Shown: piece by piece, positions 50,427 through 59,163 of the stretch
How positions within the stretch are numbered: position 1 is the first letter of the stretch
Layout: each line of letters starts with the position of its first letter
From: an uncultured Poribacteria bacterium
GTDB lineage: Bacteria > Poribacteria > WGA-4E > WGA-3G
NCBI GenBank assembly: GCA_951813545.1
Contig: OX638352.1
Coordinates: forward strand, 5,551,966 to 5,615,965
Direction: 5' to 3'
DNA length: 64,000 nucleotides
Made by a program: the position numbers and the translations under genes
Notes under the pieces: model-generated
What the model was told of the DNA's origin: nothing
What the model saw: only the letters and a program-made list of their open reading frames with translations
Database searches by the model: none

Positions 50427-51530
50427 TTATTCCTGTGCCTCGATTCTGACAGGTGGCTGTGTCTGGTAGCGGATTGTTAACATCGGACGTAGGTTTTCAT
50501 CGGTTGCTTCTTTTGAAGAAAAAACAACTGGTGCGGTGCCATCTCGCAAAGCAAAAAGGTACCCGTAGTTGTAATCGGGGTTTGCTACCCAAAAACGGAC
50601 CGCGTCCGTGAGCAGCTCGCTTTTAAACGTATAATGTCTCCCTGCCCCTTGAATCTCGCACGTACCATCAATCCGATGTGCGACATCCTCAGAACCGTTG
50701 TAATCGCTCTCATTATCGCCATCTATCCCAGCTAACATCGCTTGTGCGGGAGACTTATTCCAAGGGAGGTTGCGATGCAATGCACTATTGTAGGTGAGTT
50801 CGTTATTTTCAGCGCGTGTCGATGTCCCTCTGCCCTCTTTCCACGGAAGCAGCACACGACGGAAGATGACGGTCTGTGCAGCATCGGTATTAGACTGCTG
50901 CACATGTAGACGTATCGTTGCTTCCAAGACCTGTGTTGGTTCTCGGATGCCCATATCTTCAAACGCATCAAACAGATCAAAGGCAATAAAAAAGACACTT
51001 CCTGTCGGATTACAGAAGAGGTTTGGCTCCCCGCCGGCATTGTTATTTCGGGTTTTTCGATCTTTATTGACGAGGAGCGTCGTGTCCTGTAAACCTCCTG
51101 AGAACGTAACGGAGTCGCCTGCACCAAAGGTTATCTCGTTTACGGGTGGAAGTGTTACTGTTATTCCTGTTTGTGAATTTGGAAGCGTGAGGCGATAGGT
51201 CTTCTCTATCTCCAACGGTGTCGTGAGCAGCAAAACGCGGTTCAGTCGCTGATCCAGTAGGGCATATTCGAGTTGGACATCCGGGGCAATTAAATAATTA
51301 TCAAGATTTTCGGCGGCTTCTGCTTGCAATTGTTCATCAAATCGTAACTGAATCGCTGTTTGCGAAAGCGGGACTGCCTCCAGCAGTTTAGGGGTATCTG
51401 CTGCATTGACGGCTAAGATAGTGCAAAAGAGGAGTGATAAAAATATTAGAAACCTGTACGCTATTTTCAAGATACGTCTCCGAGGTTGTCTGTTGCGTCT
51501 ACTGCACATCTGCTGTGATAAAGACAGCAT
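50427..51530 (-). CDS. Secreted protein with Ig-like and DNRLRE-type domains
   Basis: 367 residues. A basic N-terminus precedes a signal segment (FLIFLSLLFCTILAVNAA). Residues about 48-125 resemble a bacterial Ig/SbsA-like domain (KLLEAVPLSQTAIQLRFDEQLQ...YRLTLPNSQTGITV). The rest resembles a DNRLRE/CBM96-like beta-sandwich (DTTLLVNKDRKTRNNN...EATIRLHVQQS...LPWKEGRGTSTRAENNELTYNSA). Overlaps the end of the gene at 51499 by 32 bp if the first ATG is used; ATG at 51509 is an alternative. Extracellular adhesion or carbohydrate binding is a guess. Confidence 0.7.
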   Translation of the reverse strand: MLSLSQQMCSRRNRQPRRRILKIAYRFLIFLSLLFCTILAVNAADTPKLLEAVPLSQTAIQLRFDEQLQAEAAENLDNYLIAPDVQLEYALLDQRLNRVLLLTTPLEIEKTYRLTLPNSQTGITVTLPPVNEITFGAGDSVTFSGGLQDTTLLVNKDRKTRNNNAGGEPNLFCNPTGSVFFIAFDLFDAFEDMGIREPTQVLEATIRLHVQQSNTDAAQTVIFRRVLLPWKEGRGTSTRAENNELTYNSALHRNLPWNKSPAQAMLAGIDGDNESDYNGSEDVAHRIDGTCEIQGAGRHYTFKSELLTDAVRFWVANPDYNYGYLFALRDGTAPVVFSSKEATDENLRPMLTIRYQTQPPVRIEAQE

Positions 51531-52698
51531 TCAAAACATCCCGCTCCTGCTGTCCGGAAGGTTTATTGGCGACCTCACCGTTAACAACGAAGGTACTGGA
51601 GGAACCACCATCGAGATTAATCGCTTCTGTTGCACCGAGTTCGATGAGAATGCTGGCGAGTTCGTAGAGTGTCAAACCGTTGCTATACTTCGGTTGCCGT
51701 CCGTCAGCAACGACTAAAAAGAGTTTGTCCGCATTATAACCAAGTGCGGTTCGAGGCTCATGGCTGAGATTCAGCATCGATGCGCGTTTGCCGGGGGTAT
51801 GTCGTTTTTCGGCGTGGTGCATCTCCGCAAGTGTTTCATTTATTTTCCCATCCTTGAGGAGTCGGAGTCTGCCACCAATGGCATGTCGGACTTGATTCCA
51901 CTCAGGGGGTGAGAGGGTGAGGGTAAGCGTGCCGCCAGCGCCAGCATCAAATTGAGAAATGCTTGCGTCTTTCAGTCGAGCGTTAATCCAAAGGACTGCC
52001 CCGTCCCTTGGAATAGCGCTGTTACCATCACGTGAGACTCCCGCTACACGGTAGGCGTGTGTGTAATCTGGTGTCAAAGGGAGTGGAAGTCCACCGAGTA
52101 TCACCTCGCTGCCTCGGCGGCGGTTGGTGTGCGTTGATTCGCCGAGCCGTGGTGTGTAGAGCGTCACCTGACACCCATCAAGCCGCCGTTGGTTGATACA
52201 TCCGAGTGGAAGCGTGTGTGTGCCTATTTGCAAGCTGGCTTTCATTTGAACGGGGGTGCTCAGGAATTCACCGGACTCGGTTACACCGAAGCACGCCTCG
52301 GTATCGGTTGGCTGTGTAATCAGTTCGCCATCTTGGATATGCAGGTTCTCTAATACGCCGCCGTAACCCCGCATGTCCCCGAGGACACCGAAACCACCAT
52401 TGACTGCAACGAGAACACGCCGGTCTCCGCGTTGCGTACGACGGTTCGCCATCGAACGGACGGTCTCTTTGCCGAGCACTTGCGCATTTGCGAGCATAAC
52501 CTCAAAGTGCAGCGACGATTCATGACGGGACATCTCGGCAACGTAAAGAACACACGTTTCAACATCCCAATCGTAACGATAGAGATGCAGACCTGGTGCC
52601 AAATCTTGAAACAGTGCTTTTTTTTCGCCACCGGCTTGCGTGACAGTGGCTATCATCAACAATAACAGTAAACAGATGATGACCCGAAATTTACGCAT
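51499..52698 (-). CDS. Phosphodiester glycosidase (NAGPA-like) family protein, secreted
   Basis: 399 residues with signal peptide (VIICLLLLLMIATVTQA). The family core is present: VLVAVNGGFGVLGDMRGYGG, ALGYNADKLFLVVADGRQPKYSNGLTLYELASILIELGATEAINLDGGSSSTFVVNGEVANKPSGQQERDVLNAVFI. This corresponds to the uncovering-enzyme fold (GlcNAc-1-phosphodiester alpha-N-acetylglucosaminidase), found in bacterial exopolysaccharide and cell-wall contexts. ATG 52698 overlaps the folB stop by 8 bp and follows it in the same operon. Substrate unknown. Confidence 0.85.
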   Translation of the reverse strand: MRKFRVIICLLLLLMIATVTQAGGEKKALFQDLAPGLHLYRYDWDVETCVLYVAEMSRHESSLHFEVMLANAQVLGKETVRSMANRRTQRGDRRVLVAVNGGFGVLGDMRGYGGVLENLHIQDGELITQPTDTEACFGVTESGEFLSTPVQMKASLQIGTHTLPLGCINQRRLDGCQVTLYTPRLGESTHTNRRRGSEVILGGLPLPLTPDYTHAYRVAGVSRDGNSAIPRDGAVLWINARLKDASISQFDAGAGGTLTLTLSPPEWNQVRHAIGGRLRLLKDGKINETLAEMHHAEKRHTPGKRASMLNLSHEPRTALGYNADKLFLVVADGRQPKYSNGLTLYELASILIELGATEAINLDGGSSSTFVVNGEVANKPSGQQERDVLNAVFITADVQ

Positions 52699-53047
52699 TA
52701 CGAAAAATCTCAACTGCAAAATAATTAATCGGTTGTTCTATGGGGGGATTCAGTTTCTTGACAGTGAGACGCACCTCATCCACCGGGAATTGTTCTAAAA
52801 TCACTGTGGCTATTTTTTCAGCGAGTGCCTCAATAAGCTGGAAGGAGTGCTGCGTACCGATCTCAACGATACGCGCGACGACTTCGGCATAGTCGATTGT
52901 GTCGGCGAGTGCGTCCGTACTGCCGGAGTTTTTAAGAGCGCATCCTAAGATTGCATCAATTTCATAGGAGCCACCAACTTGGCGTTCCGCTTCGGGAACG
53001 CCGTGGTAGCCATGAAATCGGATGCCTTTGAGGATGAGTTTGTCCAT
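52691..53047 (-). CDS. folB: Dihydroneopterin aldolase
   Basis: 118 residues, normal for FolB. DKLILKGIRFHGYHGVPEAERQVGGSYEIDA contains the catalytic Tyr/Glu region, followed by ADTIDYAEVVARI and LIEALAEKIATVILEQFPVDEVRLTVKKLNPPI (catalytic Lys). It converts 7,8-dihydroneopterin to 6-hydroxymethyl-dihydropterin plus glycolaldehyde in folate synthesis. The stop overlaps the next gene's start. No other folate genes are in the window. Confidence 0.94.
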   Translation of the reverse strand: MDKLILKGIRFHGYHGVPEAERQVGGSYEIDAILGCALKNSGSTDALADTIDYAEVVARIVEIGTQHSFQLIEALAEKIATVILEQFPVDEVRLTVKKLNPPIEQPINYFAVEIFRNA

Positions 53048-53099
53048 TTTTCGCGTCGTTAAAAAGGTCGGGGTTAGAAACCCCTCCTACAAGTCAACC

Positions 53100-53729
53100 T
53101 TATTCTTCGGGAATTTCTCCAAAGGTATGGGCAGGCTCAATAAGGTCCTTAACCTGTTTTCCGTGCTTCCCTCCAGTGTAATCAATGGCACGGATTTTCC
53201 AATCTTCCCCATTTTTTTCTTTTTCAAGTGTGGAGATAAGATCGCCTTTCTGATTACCCCAACTATACGCACCCCGCAAAACGGCTTCTTTGCCCTTACT
53301 ATCAATAGCGATGTAAGTGATGTCAACCACCATCTTCCCACCACGTAGCCGGAAGATACCCTCCCATGCATCGTTTACATCCTTCCATCCCTCATTTTTC
53401 TCAAAGGTGCCAGCCCAGAAGGTCCAAGCGGTAAAAACCTCATCTTCTTTTTTTTCGCTTTTGAACCAAACGTCTCCGAGCACATCAACATCCTGATCAC
53501 CGTGGGCGACAGCGTATTCCGCATAAAGGTCGCGGATTGCTTGCTCCTCAATAGCAAAGTCAACCTCCCTGACAGCAGCGACCTCTGGTTGCGCTGTTTC
53601 GGAGGGTGTTGTCGCTGTCGGCTGGGTCTGCTCATCGGGTGTTTCTGCATCATCGCTGTCACCGCCGCAAGCCATCAGTCCAGCGGCAAGCAAAACGAGG
53701 ATGAAATAAAAAATCGCTTTCGGTCTCAT
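53100..53729 (-). CDS. Lipoprotein with SnoaL/NTF2-like domain
   Basis: 209 residues. Lipobox GLMAC (18-22) after a hydrophobic signal marks a lipoprotein. A Thr/Pro/Glu-rich linker (DDAETPDEQTQPTATTPSE) follows. The domain starting EEQAIRDLYAEYAVAHGDQDVDVLGDVWF...WKIRAIDYTGG matches the SnoaL-like / NTF2 fold used for dimerisation or small-ligand binding. ATG at 53729 with GGAGG 6 nt upstream. Located at the envelope; function unknown. Confidence 0.8.
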   Translation of the reverse strand: MRPKAIFYFILVLLAAGLMACGGDSDDAETPDEQTQPTATTPSETAQPEVAAVREVDFAIEEQAIRDLYAEYAVAHGDQDVDVLGDVWFKSEKKEDEVFTAWTFWAGTFEKNEGWKDVNDAWEGIFRLRGGKMVVDITYIAIDSKGKEAVLRGAYSWGNQKGDLISTLEKEKNGEDWKIRAIDYTGGKHGKQVKDLIEPAHTFGEIPEE

Positions 53730-54071
53730 AGTTTACCTCCTGCGTTACATACAAACACAAACAGGTGAATTTCGGATTCACGCCAAGTGCTTTTATTATA
53801 CCAGAATGTCCAATAAAAATCAACACAATTTTAATCTGTCACCGATATTCATTTTATTTCCAGTGAAAAACGGACGCGTTTCTCAACAGCACTTACAATA
53901 AGCGGTTGCTTCATAACCAATTTTGTGCTATACTTTATCTAATCTTCCGCTACAAACCCCACTCCTTTAGGTTTGGGATGTAGTAGCGGCGAACGGTCTG
54001 GTATATCATAAAACTAATAATTTTTACGAATTGCCTTGACAAAACCTAATCTTTGTGGTATAACTAATAGT

Positions 54072-54485
54072 ATGAAAATTGCTAACGATGACCACAAGTA
54101 TATTTCAACAGGCACGACAGTATATGCTTGTGAATACCATATCATTTGGTGTACCAAATATCGGCGTTCTGTTCTGTCTCCTGAAATCCAAGAGAGATTA
54201 AAGGCGTTAATTTTTCAACAACAAGACGCGTATCGCTACATTGTCCGTGAAGTTGAAAGTATGCCTGACCATATCCATTTGCTTGCCAGCATTCCGCCTG
54301 AAGTATCTGTTACGAGCGTGATAGGTAAAATCAAAGGCTATACGGCAAAGACACTCCGTAATGAGTTTCCAACACTGAGGCGACGCTTGCCATGTCTATG
54401 GACCCGTTCAAAGTTTGTTGCGAGTGCTGGGACAGTGACACTTGAAGTTTTGGAACAGTATATTGAGGCCCAAAAAGGTGTATAG
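54072..54485 (+). CDS. tnpA: IS200/IS605 transposase TnpA (Y1 HUH)
   Basis: 137 residues, within the 130-150 range of the family. The HUH motif is DHIHLL and the catalytic Tyr is in EVLEQYIEAQK. N-terminal YACEYHIIWCTKYRRSVL is the family signature. ATG at 54072 is preferred; the frame is open to 54036 but the extra residues do not fit the family. It excises and inserts single-stranded element circles via end hairpins. The gene looks intact. It ends with TAG directly before the tnpB ATG. Confidence 0.93.
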   Translation: MKIANDDHKYISTGTTVYACEYHIIWCTKYRRSVLSPEIQERLKALIFQQQDAYRYIVREVESMPDHIHLLASIPPEVSVTSVIGKIKGYTAKTLRNEFPTLRRRLPCLWTRSKFVASAGTVTLEVLEQYIEAQKGV

Positions 54486-55727
54486 ATGCCAAGTTTCTAC
54501 CGCACCCAAACCGTGAAAATAGAAGCACAACCGATATTCTCCGAAGCCCATGCTGCGTCTGCTGCGCTTTGGAATGCCTGTTGCTATCAAATGGATATGT
54601 ACCAGTGGCAGCGGGGGTATCCTCACGCTCACAGAGACTTCTATTTCGGTAAAGACTGCGAAGGTTGGATAGACCGGAAACTCTCTCATCCACTCTTGCA
54701 TTCCCAAAGTCGGCAAGCGGTTCGGGAGCGTTACTTCAAGTCTTGGAAATCCTACGCCGCCTTGAAAAAGAGCGGTGGTATTGAGAAACCGAAACCTCCG
54801 AACAAACCAAAGAGATATATGACGACCCGTTGGAAAAAGGCTGCTATCCGATTTGTAGATGGAAACCGTCTTTTTCCTAAACGCGTTGAACTCTCTATGG
54901 CATCAGGTCAACCGAAAATAGAGATACCTTTGCCAAGTAACTTTGATATGTCGAAAGCGGCACACATCGCAACGATTGATTTGTGCTATAACTATGGTCA
55001 ATGGACACTCCATTTCTCGTATTTGTATCACACCGAAACAACCGAAATAGGTAAAGAAGTCATAGGCGTTGATATTGGCGAAATACACCCGATTGTCTCT
55101 CACGATGGGCAAGACACACATATCTACAATGGACGGTATATCCGCTCACTATACCGCTATAGAAACAAAGTGTTTGCCGAGTTCAGTCAGGCGATAAGTC
55201 AGTGCAAACGCCATTCCAAACGCTGGTGGCGACTCACGCGCCGTAAGTGGAAGCGTATCAGAAAGATTGATAACCAAATCAAAGACGCCCTCCACAAACA
55301 GACGACAAAGTTCGTCAAATACTGCCAAGCGCAAGGTATTGGCACAATTGTGCTTGGAAACCTTACAGGTATCCGAAACCCCATAGACTACGGTAAAAAG
55401 ACGAACCAGAAACTCCACCAATGGGCTTTCGCCAAGATTGCCGAGTTGATAACCTATAAAGCCAAAGCGTTAGGTATCAAAGTCAAAGTCATTGACGAAT
55501 CCTATACCTCTCAAACTTGCCCGAAATGTGGCAACCGAAAGAAACCTAACAATCGCAACTATACCTGCAAATGTGGTTTCAAATATCACCGCGACGGTGT
55601 AGGTGCTATCAATATCAGAGAAAAGTATCTCGGCCACTTCGGTGTCCCCGTAGTGGCGGAAATGGGTCTTGCCCGCATGACACCGCCCTTGGGCTTTCGT
55701 TTGCAAGTCCCTGTTGCCTCGTCTTAA
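54486..55727 (+). CDS. tnpB: TnpB, RNA-guided nuclease of IS605 family
   Basis: 413 residues. RuvC-I is EVIGVDIGEIHPIV with D196. The RuvC-II strand is TIVLGNLTGIRN, with Gly291 where active TnpB has Glu. KVIDESYTSQTCPKCGN has E338 and starts the zinc ribbon (C345, C348, C361, C363), and RuvC-III is YHRDGVGAIN with D370. The N-terminal wedge/REC part (1-190) has Arg/Lys-rich helices. ATG immediately follows the tnpA stop. TnpB is guided by an RNA made from the 3' end of the element. Intact by length; whether catalytic depends on E338 replacing the RuvC-II Glu. Confidence 0.92.
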   Translation: MPSFYRTQTVKIEAQPIFSEAHAASAALWNACCYQMDMYQWQRGYPHAHRDFYFGKDCEGWIDRKLSHPLLHSQSRQAVRERYFKSWKSYAALKKSGGIEKPKPPNKPKRYMTTRWKKAAIRFVDGNRLFPKRVELSMASGQPKIEIPLPSNFDMSKAAHIATIDLCYNYGQWTLHFSYLYHTETTEIGKEVIGVDIGEIHPIVSHDGQDTHIYNGRYIRSLYRYRNKVFAEFSQAISQCKRHSKRWWRLTRRKWKRIRKIDNQIKDALHKQTTKFVKYCQAQGIGTIVLGNLTGIRNPIDYGKKTNQKLHQWAFAKIAELITYKAKALGIKVKVIDESYTSQTCPKCGNRKKPNNRNYTCKCGFKYHRDGVGAINIREKYLGHFGVPVVAEMGLARMTPPLGFRLQVPVASS

Positions 55728-55795
55728 ACACGAGGAATGTTCCTAAAAGGAACAAAAGAACCCCAGGTCTCCTTTAGGCTTGGGAGTATGTCAGC
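55640..55795 (+). ncRNA. Candidate reRNA/omega-RNA region of tnpB
   Basis: TnpB guide RNAs cover the end of tnpB and the right end of the element, with the guide taken from flanking DNA. Here that is the tnpB 3' part, GAATGTTCCT/AGGAACA stem (55735-55753) and the CCCCAGG...CTTGGG hairpin. The guide would begin at about 55796. Placement is by family rule only. Confidence 0.4.
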
Positions 55796-55847
55796 GGTAC
55801 AGTTTATACCCTGTTAACCTCCAAAACTCTGTTGAAAAGGAATCGCT

Positions 55848-56102
55848 ATGAACGTCACAGTTAAATACTTTGCCGTATGCCACGAAATGTTAGATAGATC
55901 CGAAGAAGAGATGGAACTTCCGGACGGTGCCACCGTAAACACAATCTTAAAACGCCTTGAGGAAGAATGGCCTGAAATCGCCGAGTTTTATGAAGTGATG
56001 CAAATGTCTGTCAATTGGGAATACGCTACGGAAAACACCGAACTCGCTGAGGGGGACGAGGTCGCTCTAATCCCACCTGTAACGGGAGGCTGTGATGTTT
56101 AA
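55848..56102 (+). CDS. moaD: Molybdopterin synthase small subunit MoaD
   Basis: 84-residue ubiquitin-like sulfur carrier. NVTVKYFAVCHEMLDRSEEEMELPDGATVNTILKRLEEEWPEI and EGDEVALIPPVTGG are typical. The protein should end at Gly-Gly, whose carboxylate is thiolated, but here three more codons (Cys-Asp-Val) follow before TAA. ATG at 55848 with AAGGAAT 7 nt upstream. The moaE start lies inside these last codons. The operon makes molybdopterin for the hydroxylase at 43-47 kb. Confidence 0.9.
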   Translation: MNVTVKYFAVCHEMLDRSEEEMELPDGATVNTILKRLEEEWPEIAEFYEVMQMSVNWEYATENTELAEGDEVALIPPVTGGCDV

Positions 56103-56556
56103 GATAATCAGCGAAGTCATCACAGGTGAGGAGGTGCGTGAAGCAGCGGAAGGACCGGATGCCGGTGCCGTGGTGCTATTCCTCGGCACGGTTCGGAATA
56201 ACACCGGTGGTAGACCGGTAAAATGTCTTGAATATGAGGCATATCCACTGATGGCAGAGAAAAAAATGGCAGAGATCGCACAAGAAATCTCGGACAAATG
56301 GGGCCTTGATCGTGTCGCAATGGTTCACCGCGTCGGAAAATTAGAAATCGGTGAGGTGAGCGTAGCAGTCGCAGTTGCATCGCCACATCGTAAAGACGGA
56401 TTTGAAGCGTGTCAATACGCGATGGATCGCCTCAAGCAGATCGTGCCTATCTGGAAGCGCGAAGTGTGGGCAGATGGCGAAGCAGAATGGGTGAAGCCGG
56501 ATGCCGTCTTTTTTGATGCGCCTAAGCCACACAAAACCGCTTCACAAATTGACTAA
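56095..56556 (+). CDS. moaE: Molybdopterin synthase large subunit MoaE
   Basis: 153 residues. GAVVLFLGTVRNNTGGRPVKCLEYEAYPLMAEKKMAEIAQE, VAMVHRVGKLEIGEVSVAVAVASPHRKDGFEACQYAMDRLKQIVPIWKREVW (substrate-binding Arg/His/Lys region). It combines with MoaD to insert dithiolene sulfur into precursor Z. Start ATG 56095 (or GTG 56092) overlaps moaD by 8 bp. The 3' end overlaps the convergent argE-like gene by 35 bp. Confidence 0.94.
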   Translation: MFKIISEVITGEEVREAAEGPDAGAVVLFLGTVRNNTGGRPVKCLEYEAYPLMAEKKMAEIAQEISDKWGLDRVAMVHRVGKLEIGEVSVAVAVASPHRKDGFEACQYAMDRLKQIVPIWKREVWADGEAEWVKPDAVFFDAPKPHKTASQID

Positions 56557-57646
56557 AGATTGAGATCCCCTGTGGAAACTGATCCAACGCCATCCACTCA
56601 TCCACCGTATGCGCTTGCAGAATACTGCCGGGTCCGATGATAACGGTTTCCATGTGCTGTGCGAAGACGGCAGCATCGGTGCCATAGGCGACGGTTTGGG
56701 GTTCAGCCTCACCGGTTATTTCAAGTGCTGCTTGGATAATCTCCGCATCGGGTGGTGTGCGTACCGGCGGCGCGTCAATATACAAATCGAATATTAACCC
56801 ATGCTTTTCAGCCGAGTCCCGCGCGCGGTCTATCCATTCTTGCGAATTGTCCCCCGGCATTGGACGGTAATTGATACAACACACGCTTAACGGCGAAGTA
56901 ATATTCCCTGGACACTCGCCATCACTGATAGTGATATTCCAATCCGTAAAAGCTGGCGTGAATTCATCGTTGAAATACCGAGTATCGGTTGTCAATTCGT
57001 GATAAATATCCCGCATTTCTGCGAGAAACGGAATTAACTTTAGATTCGCGTTGTCGCCTTCACCTGTACTGCTGTGCGCTGCACGCCCGTGGGCTGTGGC
57101 AGTAAAGCGGACAGTCCCTTTGTGGGCATATACTGCATGGAGTTCTGTCGGTTCACCGATGACCCCATACTTCGGAAAGCCGTGCTTTTTGAACATCTGC
57201 GACTTTTCGGCAACGGCTGTTGCCCCGAGGTAGCCCACCTCTTCATCAGCGGTGATGACGACGTATAGGGGTGCCGACAAGTCAGAGTCAGCGTAGTGCG
57301 ACGCGACCTCAATCATACAGGCAACGCTGCCTTTCATATCGCAACTGCCTCTGCCGTACATTTTTCCATCGGCAATCCGTGCCTCAAACGGATCCATCGA
57401 CCAACCGATGGCAGGAACAGTATCTATATGCCCAAGCAGTGCAAGCCCGCGTTCACCGTTCTCCGGTCCTTTGCGTCCGATCAGATTTACTTTCAGTACA
57501 CCGGCTGGGTCCTTGTATTCAACCCGCTCCACCTCACAACCAACGGATTCCAACGTTCCAATCAGAAAATCCATGACTTCAACGTTGCTGAGGGGACTTA
57601 CTGTATTATACCCGATGAGGGTTTTGGTCAATTCTTTTGCATCCAT
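56522..57646 (-). CDS. argE: M20 family peptidase, acetylornithine deacetylase-like
   Basis: 374 residues. Metal ligands: LLGHIDTVP (H73, with D75), GRGSCDMKGSVA (D103) and ITADEEVGYLG (E135/E136). GVIGEPTELHAVYAHKG and TAHGRAAHSSTGEGDNANLKL (dimerisation domain, His) match ArgE more than DapE or carboxypeptidase G2. ArgE hydrolyses N-acetylornithine to ornithine in arginine synthesis; ArgE-like paralogues act on other N-acyl substrates, and no other arg genes are near. ATG at 57646. Converges on moaE with a 35-bp overlap. Confidence 0.85.
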   Translation of the reverse strand: MDAKELTKTLIGYNTVSPLSNVEVMDFLIGTLESVGCEVERVEYKDPAGVLKVNLIGRKGPENGERGLALLGHIDTVPAIGWSMDPFEARIADGKMYGRGSCDMKGSVACMIEVASHYADSDLSAPLYVVITADEEVGYLGATAVAEKSQMFKKHGFPKYGVIGEPTELHAVYAHKGTVRFTATAHGRAAHSSTGEGDNANLKLIPFLAEMRDIYHELTTDTRYFNDEFTPAFTDWNITISDGECPGNITSPLSVCCINYRPMPGDNSQEWIDRARDSAEKHGLIFDLYIDAPPVRTPPDAEIIQAALEITGEAEPQTVAYGTDAAVFAQHMETVIIGPGSILQAHTVDEWMALDQFPQGISIFSQFVKRFCVA

Positions 57647-57724
57647 AGTTAGGAATTCTATAAGAAACGGTGAAGTTTGTCAATGAATTTTTTAGAGTAA
57701 AGCGTTGTGATTCGGGAATTACGC

Positions 57725-58465
57725 CTACAACTGATATTCATAGGCGGCAACGGCGACGGCTACAATCGCTGCGGTTTCCGTCCGTAAGATGTTTGCGCCG
57801 AGCGTCACAGGAACGCATCCACTTTCAATCGCGGCGGTGACTTCTTGATCAGAAAAGCCACCTTCAGGTCCAACAAAGAGCGCGATAGCAGTAGGGTCAG
57901 AAACCGTTCGCAAAACTGTCTTGATATGCTGTGTTTGTGATTCTCCACCATGATTGGGGCTGATGAGTAACAAACGGAGTGAAAACTTTTCGAGTTGTAC
58001 GAGGGATGCCTCAAACGTTTGCGGAGTGCATAACTCAGGTAACCATGGGCGTTGGCACTGCTTTGTGGCAGAGATAACAACACGATGCCATCGCTCATAT
58101 CGGTTCTGACTCGGTTTTTGTAAAGCATACTTTGAGCGCATCGGCACAACCCGTGCAATGCCGAGTTCCGTCGTTTTTTGGAGAATCAATTCCATCTTAT
58201 CATTTTTCGGCAGCCCTTGAAACAGGGTGAGCGAACACAATCCCTTTGGGTGAAATTCATGGGTGAGAATTCGGGCTTGGCTTAAAGGTTGATTCGTATC
58301 TGTCCCAAGCACTTCTGCGGTATAGACCTTACCTTGCCCGTCAATAATTCGGATAGTCTCGCCCGGCGTTGTACGGAGGACATTACGGAGATGATGATGT
58401 TCCGAACCGGTAATCGTAGCAATATCGGTTTGGATCTGAGAAGAAGGAACATAGAAAGTGTGCAT
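57725..58465 (-). CDS. rsmE: 16S rRNA m3U1498 methyltransferase
   Basis: 246 residues, SPOUT fold. N-terminal PUA-like part with TGSEHHHLRNVLRTTPGETIRIIDGQGKVYTAEVLG, then LFQGLPKNDKMELILQKTTELGIARVVPMRSKYAL and the knot ALFVGPEGGFSDQEVTAAIESGCVPVTLGANILRTETAAIVAVA. These are diagnostic of RsmE. ATG at 58465, 15 bp after the rpe stop, so the last gene of the long minus-strand housekeeping run. Confidence 0.95.
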   Translation of the reverse strand: MHTFYVPSSQIQTDIATITGSEHHHLRNVLRTTPGETIRIIDGQGKVYTAEVLGTDTNQPLSQARILTHEFHPKGLCSLTLFQGLPKNDKMELILQKTTELGIARVVPMRSKYALQKPSQNRYERWHRVVISATKQCQRPWLPELCTPQTFEASLVQLEKFSLRLLLISPNHGGESQTQHIKTVLRTVSDPTAIALFVGPEGGFSDQEVTAAIESGCVPVTLGANILRTETAAIVAVAVAAYEYQL

Positions 58466-58480
58466 CTTGCGAGCAACACC

Positions 58481-59140
58481 TTAGGTCGTGCCTGTGCGAA
58501 GTTGTTGAATAACTGTCTCTGGCTGCTGACTGCCGAAGATAGCCGTTCCTGCGACGAGAATCGTTGCGCCTTGATCAATAGCGAGGGGTGCAATTTCTGT
58601 CGTTACGCCGCCGTCAACGGAGATATCAAGCCGCAGGTCCAATTTTTGGATTATTTGACGCAATTCTGCTATCTTTTCGAGGGTGTTCGGTTGGAAGGCT
58701 TGACCTCCAAATCCGGGTTCAACACTCATCCGTAGGATCAAGTCAACGTCTGAAAGATACGGGATGACTGCAGAGATTGGCGTTTTCGGTGAGAGTGCCA
58801 AACCGGGTTTAACGCCTTGCGCTTTGATCGCCGAAATGACTTCATCCGGTGCGTCAGCACTTTCGATGTGAAATGTAATGAGATTCGCGCCCGCCGCGAC
58901 AAGTGCGTTGATATAGCGGAGCGGATGTGTCACCATAATGTGGACATCAAACGAGACCTGAGTAATTTGGCGAACAGCGGCAATGAAAGGTGGACTGATA
59001 CCAAAGTTGGGGACAAATTCACCGTCCATCACATCGAAGTGAAGCATATCCGCCCCAGCATCGACTATCCTGCTGACCTCTTCACCAAGATGACTGAAAT
59101 CTGCAGCGAGTAATGAGGGAGCAATTTTAGGCGTAAGGAT
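58481..59140 (-). CDS. rpe: Ribulose-phosphate 3-epimerase with non-canonical start codon
   Basis: TIM-barrel enzyme interconverting ribulose-5-phosphate and xylulose-5-phosphate. MLHFDVMDGEFVPNFGISPPF, DVHIMVTHPLRYI, LALSPKTP, LILRMSVEPGFGGQAF and DISVDGGVT give the metal/catalytic His, Asp, Met and phosphate loop. The essential N-terminus TPKIAPSLLAADFSHLGEEV lies in frame upstream of the first ATG (59047), but no ATG, GTG, TTG or CTG precedes it before the stop codon at 59168-59170. AAGGAG lies 7 nt before an ATC at 59140, which would give 219 residues, the usual length. A start at 59047 would lose the catalytic Ser and strand 1. Confidence 0.85.
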   Translation of the reverse strand: MLTPKIAPSLLAADFSHLGEEVSRIVDAGADMLHFDVMDGEFVPNFGISPPFIAAVRQITQVSFDVHIMVTHPLRYINALVAAGANLITFHIESADAPDEVISAIKAQGVKPGLALSPKTPISAVIPYLSDVDLILRMSVEPGFGGQAFQPNTLEKIAELRQIIQKLDLRLDISVDGGVTTEIAPLAIDQGATILVAGTAIFGSQQPETVIQQLRTGTT

Positions 59141-59163
59141 TGGTAAACTCCTTCGGTTGCGTG

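Larger units (their letters stand above)
53942..55795 (+). mobile_element. IS200/IS605 family element (tnpA + tnpB)
   Basis: About 1.85 kb. The left end follows TCTA (53938-53941) with ATCTTC and a two-storey hairpin: CCGCTAC (53947-53953) pairs with GTAGCGG (53983-53989) around AAACCCCACTCCTTTAGGTT. The right end has CCCCAGG...CTTTAGGCTTGGG (55761-55784) and AGTATGTCAGCG. No target duplication is expected for this family, and exact right limit is uncertain by a few bases. tnpA and tnpB are in the same direction and abut. The 340-bp stretch left of tnpA holds only this end. Confidence 0.85.
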
